This document shows positions 6,142-12,319 of a stretch of DNA of 12,319 nucleotides, piece after piece. Position 1 is the stretch's first letter. The number at the start of each line of letters is the position of its first letter. The DNA comes from Pseudomonadota bacterium (lineage in GTDB: Bacteria; Pseudomonadota; Alphaproteobacteria; Rhizobiales; Xanthobacteraceae): assembly GCA_021779635.1 (NCBI GenBank), contig JAJYAH010000124.1, forward strand, positions 1-12,319, read 5' to 3'. Below the pieces are notes generated by a model. It did not search any database. It saw nothing but the letters and a program-made list of their open reading frames with translations, and had not been told where the DNA came from. A program made the position numbers and the translations under genes.

Positions 6142-7308
6142 TCAGTGGCTGATTGTTTGAAGGTCGTCGGCCGACCAATCGTCGAGGCTCTGTACAACGC
6201 AATAGGGGTCCGGCTTGATCCGAACACCGGGATTCCAGACCGTCTGGAATCGGCCAGATTTGTCCAGCCGGGCTATCCGCGGCCAGAGGTAAGTATGATT
6301 GTTTTCCGGATCGATCCGGACTCGTCCCTGCGGCGCGTCAAATTCAGAGTCGCGCAACTCCTTGAGCACCCTTTCCGGATCGTCCGACCCGCAGCGCGCC
6401 AGCGCGCGCATCGCCAGGTGAACCTGAAAATAGGCAGCTTCTGCAGCCGCCGGCACGGGAGCGTCCGGACCGTATTTGCGCTTGAAGCTTTCCACGAAAC
6501 GGCGGGCGGAAGCCGACGACGAGGTTTCAAAGAACGGCGCGGCCGTAATGTGCCCCTCGGCGGCTTCGCGGTGCATCTCCGCAACTTCGGCTTCACTGGT
6601 CGTCAGGCTGGCGATCGGCATCTTGGCCGGATCGAAGCCGGCGCTGCGATAGGCCTCGTAGAAAGTTGACGTGCCCCGACCCACCACGGTCGAGAAGATG
6701 ACATCCGGGGAGGTCTTCTTGATTTTCGCGATCACCTTTTCGAAGTCCCGTGGACGAGACTCGAGCGGGACGTATATCTCGTCCAGCACCTTGCCCCGCC
6801 CCTGCATGACGAAATCGGCCATCAGGCGATTGGACTCGTACGGATAGATGTAGTTGGACCCTACCAGCAGAAAGCGGTTGCCATAGGTCGACAGCAGGAA
6901 TTTCGCCAATTGCAGGGAATTCTGGTTGGGCGCAGCGCCCGTGTAGATACAGTGCCGCGAATATTCAAAACCCTCGTAGAGCGTCGGATAAAAAAGCAAG
7001 CCGCGATGGCTTTCGACAACCGGCAGAACAGCCTTGCGCGTGCTCGACATATAGCATCCGAACAACAGCCGGATGCGATCAGTCTGAAACAGCCGCTCGG
7101 CAAGGCTGCGAAACTGCTTGGGATCGGACGCCGGGTCGTAAATGACGGGCTGCACCATCCGATCGAGCACGCCTCCGCCGGCGTTAATTTCGTCGATCGC
7201 GAGCAATGTCGCGTTCAACTGAGATTGTTCGACGGCGGAAGTAACTCCCGTCTGGGAGAACAGTACTCCTACGCGCCACGGAGCATCGGTGTTTTCGCTG
7301 AAACTCAT
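6142..7308 (-). CDS. amiC: AmiC-type cytoplasmic amide sensor / negative regulator
   Basis: Amide-binding negative regulator, 388 residues with the chosen start (Pseudomonas AmiC is 385). It has a type-1 periplasmic-binding-protein fold but no signal peptide, as expected for a cytoplasmic sensor that sequesters AmiR. Motifs shared with AmiC: VGVLFSQTGVTSAVEQSQ (13-30), GCYMSSTRKAVLPVVE (84-99), FYPTLYEGFE (106-115), GSNYIYPYESN (150-160), FSTVVGRGT, PIASLTTSEAEVAEM (231-245) and DAPQGRVRIDPENNHTYL near the end. The open frame continues to a TTG at 7374, but the ATG at 7308 starts just before the fold and matches the family length; the ribosome-binding site (AGAG) is weak. It lies immediately upstream of amiR. 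The 135 nt between it and the acetyltransferase gene hold no promoter I would stand behind. Confidence 0.93.
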   Translation of the reverse strand: MSFSENTDAPWRVGVLFSQTGVTSAVEQSQLNATLLAIDEINAGGGVLDRMVQPVIYDPASDPKQFRSLAERLFQTDRIRLLFGCYMSSTRKAVLPVVESHRGLLFYPTLYEGFEYSRHCIYTGAAPNQNSLQLAKFLLSTYGNRFLLVGSNYIYPYESNRLMADFVMQGRGKVLDEIYVPLESRPRDFEKVIAKIKKTSPDVIFSTVVGRGTSTFYEAYRSAGFDPAKMPIASLTTSEAEVAEMHREAAEGHITAAPFFETSSSASARRFVESFKRKYGPDAPVPAAAEAAYFQVHLAMRALARCGSDDPERVLKELRDSEFDAPQGRVRIDPENNHTYLWPRIARLDKSGRFQTVWNPGVRIKPDPYCVVQSLDDWSADDLQTISH

Positions 7309-7443
7309 CACTCTGACATGGACCAATTCATCGCAAGACGGAAGCGACCTTACGTCAGATTGCGGGAAACTCAAATCGCCATGCCAGAGCCGCTGTTTCC
7401 GCTCCCCTACCCCCGGCAGCAGACGCCGCCAACAGCGGGGAGT

Positions 7444-8016
7444 TTACGTGCGACCGGGATCTACAGTTCTGCTGCTGAGAACGATGAACGCCTGTTCGCC
7501 AAGCCTGAAATTCGCGACCTGCACCATCCCCAGCCTGGCATGGGCCTTCAGCGAGCGGGTATTGCTTGCGTTGACGAACAGGACGGCCTCCCTGCCAGGC
7601 AGGCAAGCGACGGCGTGGGCATACATCGCCTCGAGCACGCCCAGCCCTCGCGCGGCCTGATCGACGCAGACGGGCCCATAGACATAGGCGTCGGCGCTAC
7701 CGGGCCAAACCCTTAGCATCGCGACCACCGGCGGGGCCGATGCCTGCGCCCGCTCGGACGTGAACAGCGCGCCGACGAGCTTCGGTCCGTCCATCGCCAC
7801 GACGATCAGTGTCCCGCCTTCTATCCACTTCGTCACCGCGCCGACCGGCCAGTCGCCGTAGAGAGCGCCGCCCCGGCCGGGCGCATTCGCCGACAGCAGC
7901 GCCGAAATGGGTTCGGCATCTTCGATCGCCGCGGGACGCGTTTCAATCATGCTTGCAGGTCTGCAACTGTCATCGGCAGTTCCTTCATTGCCTTTCGAAA
8001 AAAGACCGAGTTTCAT
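7444..8016 (-). CDS. GNAT-family N-acetyltransferase
   Basis: Predicted acetyl-CoA-dependent N-acetyltransferase, 190 residues. The GNAT core is visible: IETRPAAIEDAEPISALL at the start of the domain, LIVVAMDGPKLVGAL (strands 2-3), VYGPVCVDQAARGLGVLEAM with the R-G-L-G-V acetyl-CoA pyrophosphate loop, and LFVNASNTRSLKAHARLGM, the typical late-domain N-x-x-S block. The substrate cannot be read from the sequence. The domain begins at Met23 (ATG at 7950), which is a possible alternative start; neither start has a good ribosome-binding site. It lies 108 nt past the receptor stop and 135 nt before amiC, all on one strand, so it might be co-transcribed with either, but no functional link is evident. 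Confidence 0.82.
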   Translation of the reverse strand: MKLGLFSKGNEGTADDSCRPASMIETRPAAIEDAEPISALLSANAPGRGGALYGDWPVGAVTKWIEGGTLIVVAMDGPKLVGALFTSERAQASAPPVVAMLRVWPGSADAYVYGPVCVDQAARGLGVLEAMYAHAVACLPGREAVLFVNASNTRSLKAHARLGMVQVANFRLGEQAFIVLSSRTVDPGRT

Positions 8017-8124
8017 CCCGCAAACTTACATCGTCCACAGCCTTCTCCCATATGCCGATCGGGGACTTGGCACTATCCCGGAACGCTATCCATGGCATGG
8101 TCCGGCCGGCCCGAATTGTCTGCG

Positions 8125-10514
8125 CTAGAACGCACCTGCAAGCGTCAGCCTGATCGCCAAAGGCTCGACCGGATGCAGGACATAGTCCATGACGCCGTTC
8201 TGGCAGACGGCCGCAGGCGCCGTCTGAACCGGATAACAAAGATTGTAAAGGCTGTCAGTCTTGATCAGCGATCCATAGGCGTAGGTTATCTGGTTGGCCC
8301 TGGTGTTGAGCAGATTGAGTACGTCGAGCTGGATCCGCCACCCGTTTTCAAACCGATAACCCACGCGGCCATTGAAGATGCTGGTGGGAGGTGACCGGAA
8401 GGCGTTGTCTTCAGTGAGCGGGCTTGCACCCAGATAACGCCAGCGCAATGTTTCGAACCAGCCGGTCTTCTCACCGATGGTGATGCCGGCTGAAGCCACC
8501 ATCGCCGGCGCATTGGGGATATAGTTGCCGGGAGCATTGCCGATCTGCGCCTGCGGATATCCGGCGAGCGATGCATAAAGCTGGGCCTGCTCGGTGTCGT
8601 AACCGACAAACCGGGCGTGCGACAACGCGAGATCGCCGTCGAAGGTCAGCCAGGAATACGGCTGATACTTGTTGGTCCACTCGACCCCATAGCGCTGGCT
8701 GGGCCGGCTGGCGGAAGTGTCGCCCGCATCGCCGTTGAACACGATCTCGGACGCCTGGTCGAGGATGAACACACTTACCGATGAATCAAGTCCCGGAACG
8801 ATCTTGGTCCGGACGCCGACTTCCGCGCCCTTGGTTCGGACCAGCAGCGGCGAAGCGCCGAGTGGCGAAGAAACCGCGGTCGGATTTGCAACCCTGTCGA
8901 CCGGCTCTTCCGTGATGGTGACACCGCGTGCATCGTTGCTGTGCATGCCGTAACCGGCCCCGAAGAAAAATTCCGTCTTGTTGAACGGGCCCACCGCCAT
9001 GGTGAATTTGGGGCTGCCGATCCCGGAACTGACCTTGCCGGAATTGTTGGCATCGAACAGGGAATCAACATTGGCCCAATAGTAGTCGCCGCGCCATCCC
9101 ATGGTGGTCCTGAGCCAGTCGGTCCAGTGAACCGTGTTCTGGACATAAACACCGACGCTCGCTTCCTCGACCTCGTCGCTGCGAACATTTGACAGGAACG
9201 AGCGTTGATAGGTGTCGGTCAGGCCAAGGTCGATGTCATCGTTTCGGGTCTGGACCCCGAACGTGGTTTCCATCAGCCGGCCGGCGAAGGTCCCATTGAG
9301 AGTTCTTGACGCATTCGCACCCGTCATCACCCGACTGTCGTGCTGGTGAAACTGGTCGCCTTGCGCCGGATTGGTCAAAAAATAAGTAAAATTGTTGAAC
9401 AGATCGAGGTCGCTTTTGACGACATAGGCATTGGCCTTCCAGGATCCGGCGTCGTCGGTCCCGGCCATCCGCGCCGAGAGCGCAAAGCGGTCGGTGTTGC
9501 CGCCGTCGGTCGGATCTTCCTCGCCGTAAAGTCCGATCTGCCCCGACGTGATCGCCCGTTGCGGCACCTGGTCGGTTGAATTCCACCTGTTCGAATACGC
9601 CATGCCGGTGACGGAAAGCCCGTCTTGCGCCGTCCCCTGGCTGTAGCGCAGCAGACTATTGATCTTGCGCATGTCGTCGGGATTGACCCACGGTCCGTTG
9701 TACGCGCCGGCCTCGCCCGCAAACAGCAGCGTCCCCTCGCCGATTTTGGTCGAACCCATGCCGAAGAAGCGTTGGTAGCCGAAGCTGCCGACGGTCATTT
9801 CCGCAATGCTCTTGTTGACGCTGTCGATCAGGCCGATGTGGAGGTTGCCGGCCGAGCCGAAGTCACCCTCGTCGGCGAAATAAGGTCCCTTGCGAACCTC
9901 GACCGAATTGACCGTTTCCGGCATCAGCCAATTCAAATCCGAATAACCCTGCCCGTGAGCATGGGTGCGCATATTGATAGGCACGTCGTCGACCCAGATC
10001 GCCATGTCGGTGCCGTGATCGAGATTGTAGCCGCGCAGGAAATACTGGTTGGCCTTGCCCTCCCCGCTGTGCTGCGTCACGATCAGGCCGGGGACCGCCT
10101 CCAGGATCTCCCCGGGGCGGGTAACCGGACGGGCGTTGAGCTCTTCGCCGGTCGCGGTCATCTGGCTCGCCATATTCGGCGGCCCTGATGGCCCGGCGGC
10201 GACATTCGGAGCTCCCGATGGAATTATTGTCGACTGGGACGAACGATTTGAAGCCACCACGGGTTTCGAAGAACGCCGGTTGCGGGCGTTGCGGTTGACT
10301 GCCTGACGCGACTTCGCCGACCGACGCGGCGCCTCCACATGATGGTCGGCAACGTCGCAGGGCTTGTCGGGGAATTACTTGCCGGGGAGTCTCCGGGTTC
10401 GGCGAGGGCTGGCCTGGTGGCTTCCGGCCCGGACTGCGCATGGGCCGAGGCCGTATACAGGAATCCCGGCATCAGCACGGCAGCCAAAGCCAGTTGACGC
10501 AACTCATTTGACAC
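8125..10514 (-). CDS. TonB-dependent outer-membrane receptor with an apparent N-terminal frameshift
   Basis: Outer-membrane beta-barrel receptor importing a metal chelate or cofactor using TonB energy. The main frame (8125-10338, 737 codons) holds the plug domain (RPGEILEAVPGLIVTQHSGE, FLRGYNLDHGTD, VDDVPINMRTHAHGQGYSDL, VEVRKGPYFADEGDFGSAG) and a long barrel ending in Phe (LTLAGAF), as outer-membrane proteins do. That frame has no signal peptide. The frame directly upstream, from a GTG at 10514, encodes one (MSNELRQLALAAVLMPGF, then ASAHA-Q as cleavage site) plus a Pro/Ser linker ending in LPTI. The two join at 10338-10341 if one base is restored, giving a 796-residue protein of normal layout. 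So the gene carries a one-base deletion, is a recent pseudogene, or contains a sequencing error. It is divergent from nikR across a NikR operator, which argues for nickel or cobalt (or cobalamin) as cargo. The plug is rich in His (HAHGQ, LDHGTD). Confidence 0.87.
10336..10346 (-). other. Frameshift site at the presumptive TonB box of the receptor
   Basis: Reading the minus strand, ACC ATC (10341-10346) ends the signal-peptide frame at LPTI. Two bases (AT, 10339-10340) follow before GTG GAG GCG begins the receptor frame as VEAPRR. Receptors of this kind often read LPTI-x-VEAPRR here, a TonB-box-like segment, so exactly one base seems to be missing from the codon between Ile and Val. There is no homopolymer at the site to suggest slippage. 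GTG at 10338 would be the only start for the unshifted frame and would leave the protein without export signal. Confidence 0.7.
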
Positions 10515-10636
10515 GCGTAGCCCCCGCCCGCGCCGACAGAGGCGAAACGCCAGGCTTGCAATCCGCGGTTGGTCGTAGTCAGGCTCACAATCGCAGTTTA
10601 AGCATGACGCGCATCGTGCTCTTATCGAATGGTAAA

Positions 10637-10665
10637 TAAGTATTGTCCACTTAGTATGATGTCAA
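10637..10665 (-). promoter_or_regulatory. Candidate promoter of the TonB receptor gene
   Basis: On the minus strand a perfect TTGACA (10660-10665) is followed after 17 nt by TACTTA (10637-10642), a poor -10 match. The -35 lies wholly in the 16-nt spacer of the NikR operator, so bound NikR would block it. The region is AT-richer than its surroundings. Transcription from here would give a leader of about 115 nt before the GTG at 10514; I see no cobalamin riboswitch or other known element in that leader. Confidence 0.4.
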
Positions 10666-10681
10666 TCCATATTCATCATAC
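10654..10681. promoter_or_regulatory. NikR operator (GTATGA-N16-TCATAC)
   Basis: GTATGA at 10654-10659 and TCATAC at 10676-10681 are perfect inverted half-sites separated by exactly 16 nt, identical in half-sites and spacing to the Escherichia coli nik operator. It lies between the divergent receptor gene and nikR itself, so NikR with nickel is expected to repress both, with autoregulation of nikR. A weak plus-strand promoter (TTGTCC at 10643 and CATATT at 10668, 19 nt apart) would also be covered. Confidence 0.9.
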
Positions 10682-10691
10682 TCGGGTATGA
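10676..10691 (+). repeat. TCATAC-TCGG-GTATGA palindrome carrying a third NikR half-site
   Basis: The right half-site of the operator is followed after 4 nt by another GTATGA (10686-10691), which contains the upstream ATG of nikR at 10688. No TCATAC lies 16 nt further on, so it is not a second full operator. In RNA these 16 nt form a 6-bp hairpin with a UCGG loop that would bury the 10688 ATG. It could be an auxiliary NikR contact, a relic of a duplicated site, or chance. Confidence 0.6.
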
Positions 10692-10705
10692 CGAAAGGCA
10701 GGAAA

Positions 10706-11158
10706 ATGCAGCGCATCACAATTACGCTCGACGACGACCTGATGGACGAACTCGACCAGATGATCGTCGAGCAGGGCTACCAGAACCGGTCAGAGGCGAT
10801 CCGGGATTTCACCCGTGCGGGAATGCAGCAGGCCGCACAAAAAATGGGGAAGTCCGGCAACTGCGTGGCCGCGCTGATCTATGTCTACGACCACGCCGCG
10901 CGAGATTTGTCGCGACGCCTGGTGGAGAACTATCACGGCCATCATGATCTTTCGATGGCGACGCTTCATGTCCACCTCGACGATGACAACTGCATGGAAG
11001 TGACGACCTTGAGAGGGACCGGAGCCGAGGTGCAGCATTTCGCCGACCACATCATTGCCGAGCGCGGCGTGCGGTACGGCCGCCTCGTCATGATCCCCAC
11101 CGAGGCCGGAAAGAAAAAAGCCGTTTCCCACAAAAAAGCCGGGCATCGACATCCGTGA
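10706..11158 (+). CDS. nikR: NikR nickel-responsive transcriptional regulator
   Basis: Ribbon-helix-helix repressor that binds DNA when loaded with nickel; 150 residues with the chosen start. Residues 1-45 are the RHH domain (MQRITITLDDDLMDELDQMI, GYQNRSEAIRDFTRAG). The ACT-like metal-binding domain follows, with the four nickel ligands of the family in place: His77, His88, His90 and Cys96 (NYHGHHDLSMATLHVHLDDDNC), then VQHFADHIIAERGVRYGRL. An ATG at 10688 would add six residues, but the one at 10706 matches the canonical N-terminus and has AAAGG about 7 nt upstream, whereas the earlier ATG lies in a hairpin. The C-terminus carries about 16 extra Lys/His-rich residues (KKKAVSHKKAGHRHP) not found in the E. 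coli protein. Its stop overlaps the next gene by 4 nt, so it heads an operon with a binding protein and cobD, under its own operator. Confidence 0.95.
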   Translation: MQRITITLDDDLMDELDQMIVEQGYQNRSEAIRDFTRAGMQQAAQKMGKSGNCVAALIYVYDHAARDLSRRLVENYHGHHDLSMATLHVHLDDDNCMEVTTLRGTGAEVQHFADHIIAERGVRYGRLVMIPTEAGKKKAVSHKKAGHRHP

Positions 11159-12036
11159 AGCGGGAAGTTGCGGCGGCAGCCGCGCCAAAGCGCGGCAGTT
11201 TACGACGTGCGCTCGGCGCAGCGTTGATCATCTTCGGCTGCCTTGATCTGCAAGCGGCTGCGGCCGCGAATTTGCCGCGCATCGCGTCGATCAATCTATG
11301 TACCGACCAGCTTCTGATAAGCCTTGCGGACCCCGCGCAGATTATGGGATTGAGCCCCTATTCGCGCGATCCGGCCCGCTCATGGGCCGCCGCCCGCGCA
11401 AACTCGTTTCCGCGCCTCTCCGGGACGGCGGAGGACGTTCTGATCCTGCAGCCCGACGTCGTTGTGGCGGGCCGTTTCACCAAGCTCGCGACCCGGGAAT
11501 TGCTGAAAGACAAAGGCGTTCACGTCGTCGAATTCGATGCCGCACGGTCGCTCGACGACGCCAGGAAGCAAATTCGCCTGATGGGTGACGTCACCCGGCA
11601 TCCGGATCGCGCGTCAGCAGAAATCGACCGGCTTGACGCCGCGATTGCGCATCTGCGTCAGCTTGCGGCGCGCAAGCCCTATCGTGTGCTCGCGGTATCC
11701 CGACGCGGCTGGGTTTCCGGCCGTGACAGCCTGACCAGCTCTTTGCTGGCCAATGCCGGCCTGTCTAACGCCGCCAAAGACCTCGGGATCAAATCCGGTG
11801 GATTTGCATCGCTCGAGACTATTGTAAATCTCAAGCCGGATTTCATTCTGGTGTCAGATGACAGCGGTTTCGCCGAAGACGAAGGGAGCGCATTCCTGCT
11901 GCATCCAGCACTCGAGAGATTTTATCCCGCCACAAGGCGGATCGTGATTCCGGAACGGCTGACCGTGTGCGGCGGACCGATGCTGGCGGAGGCTACGGAT
12001 CGTCTGGCTTCCGAGCTTGAGCGCGTGGACCGTTGA
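11155..12036 (+). CDS. BtuF/FepB-type periplasmic substrate-binding protein
   Basis: Periplasmic binding protein of the cobalamin / iron-siderophore class (helical-backbone fold), 293 residues. The GTG at 11155 overlaps the nikR stop (GTGA), indicating translational coupling. The N-terminus is a signal peptide (KRGSLRRALGAALIIFG, then an Ala-rich stretch, cleaved before NLPRIAS). The mature part shows the family pattern RIASINLCTDQLLISLADP, LSPYSRDP, FPRLSGTAEDVLILQPDVVV, LKDKGVHVVEFD, VSRRGWVSGRDSLTSSLLANAG, and LETIVNLKPDFILVSD. No permease or ATPase for it appears in the window; they could lie further downstream or elsewhere. The setting between nikR and cobD, opposite a TonB receptor, suggests a cobalamin, cobinamide or nickel/cobalt-chelate ligand. 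Haem or siderophore binding cannot be ruled out from sequence alone. Confidence 0.85.
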   Translation: MKREVAAAAAPKRGSLRRALGAALIIFGCLDLQAAAAANLPRIASINLCTDQLLISLADPAQIMGLSPYSRDPARSWAAARANSFPRLSGTAEDVLILQPDVVVAGRFTKLATRELLKDKGVHVVEFDAARSLDDARKQIRLMGDVTRHPDRASAEIDRLDAAIAHLRQLAARKPYRVLAVSRRGWVSGRDSLTSSLLANAGLSNAAKDLGIKSGGFASLETIVNLKPDFILVSDDSGFAEDEGSAFLLHPALERFYPATRRIVIPERLTVCGGPMLAEATDRLASELERVDR

Positions 12037-12037
12037 A

Positions 12038-12319
12038 GTGCTGATCTCGGGTGGCGGCCTTTTCATCGTTATCGCGGCGCTGGCGTTCGACGCGCTGATC
12101 GGGGACCCCGACTGGCTCTGGCGGCGACTGGGACATCCGGTGGCCCTGATCGGCGCCTTGATCGGATATCTTGACCGCAGATTCAATCGCGAAGACCGGT
12201 CGCAACGGCAGCGCAAATTGGCCGGCATCGCCAGCGCGGCCGCCATGGTCGCCGTATCGGGATCCGTGGGCGTTCTGGTGCAAACGACGGTGCAGCAGCT
12301 GCCAATGGGGAGTCTGGCG
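12038..12319 (+). CDS. cobD: Adenosylcobinamide-phosphate synthase CobD/CbiB, N-terminal part (3' end beyond window)
   Basis: Inner-membrane enzyme that attaches the aminopropanol (or its phosphate) arm to adenosylcobyric acid in cobalamin synthesis. Ninety-four codons are visible. The N-terminus has the family signature: a hydrophobic helix (GGLFIVIAALAFDALIGDP), then DWLWRRLGHPVALIGALIGY and LDRRFNRE, followed by a second hydrophobic stretch (AGIASAAAMVAVSGSVGVLV). The family is a little over 300 residues, so most of the protein is missing. The GTG at 12038 starts 1 nt after the stop of the binding-protein gene; a TTG at 12017 is an alternative, and neither has a clear ribosome-binding site, which fits coupled translation. 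It was not listed among long open frames because it runs off the edge. CbiB is the Salmonella name; the Salmonella protein called CobD is an unrelated enzyme. Confidence 0.9.
   Translation, partial: MLISGGGLFIVIAALAFDALIGDPDWLWRRLGHPVALIGALIGYLDRRFNREDRSQRQRKLAGIASAAAMVAVSGSVGVLVQTTVQQLPMGSLA

Noticed and set aside
7309..7443. Sigma-54 or sigma-70 promoter upstream of amiC
   Set aside because: The best TGGC...GC arrangement has the wrong spacing (11 rather than 10 nt between GG and GC), and the best sigma-70 pair (TTGAGT and TAAGGT, 16 nt apart) matches only 4 of 6 at each box. Not good enough to annotate.
10224..10514. The 96-codon signal-peptide frame as a separate small exported protein
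   Set aside because: Past LPTI it turns into Arg-rich sequence that merely shadows the receptor's frame, and a receptor without signal peptide starts exactly there; one frameshifted gene is the simpler reading.
10515..10653. Cobalamin riboswitch in the receptor leader
   Set aside because: A corrinoid setting makes it plausible, but I find neither a B12-box-like stretch nor the expected paired core; only a small GGCG-TTT-CGCC hairpin is visible. NikR control explains the region better.

Overview
The window is GC-rich, densely packed DNA whose proteins look alphaproteobacterial. The closest feel is the Bradyrhizobium / Rhodopseudomonas / Nitrobacter group, but that comes from recalled sequence flavour and gene content, not a database search. 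I see no rRNA, tRNA, CRISPR array, transposase or integrase. Two functional blocks are present, with one acetyltransferase gene between them.

Block 1 (about 1-7308, all on the minus strand) is an amide acquisition and hydrolysis locus. In transcription order it holds amiC (amide sensor), amiR (ANTAR antiterminator), a 272-nt leader with a strong intrinsic terminator, a Tat-exported UrtA/AmiC-type substrate-binding protein, the permeases urtB and urtC, the ATPases urtD and urtE, and the start of amiE (aliphatic amidase, cut by the window edge). The order suggests this logic: AmiC releases AmiR when a short-chain amide is present, AmiR binds the nascent leader RNA before the substrate-binding-protein gene, the terminator is overcome, and transporter plus amidase are made together. 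The leader contains two candidate hairpins whose loops fit the A-x-x-G-x-x pattern of ANTAR target RNAs. The transporter would be called a urea (Urt) transporter by family, but the context and several AmiC-like motifs in its binding protein argue for short-chain amides.

A GNAT-family acetyltransferase (7444-8016, minus) lies between the blocks with no clear link to either.

Block 2 (8125-12319) is a nickel/cobalt/cobalamin locus with divergent transcription. On the minus strand is a TonB-dependent outer-membrane receptor that appears to carry a one-base frameshift at its presumptive TonB box. On the plus strand is a tight operon: nikR (nickel-responsive repressor), a BtuF/FepB-type periplasmic binding protein, and the start of cobD/cbiB (adenosylcobinamide-phosphate synthase). 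Between the divergent genes is a perfect NikR operator (GTATGA-N16-TCATAC, 10654-10681). It overlaps a consensus -35 for the receptor gene and is followed by a third half-site that abuts nikR. The arrangement suggests NikR controls both a receptor and a cobalamin-related operon.

The most interesting items are the ANTAR attenuator leader that rewires amide regulation onto an ABC transporter plus amidase, and the NikR-controlled receptor and cobalamin operon with its three half-sites and frameshifted TonB-box region.
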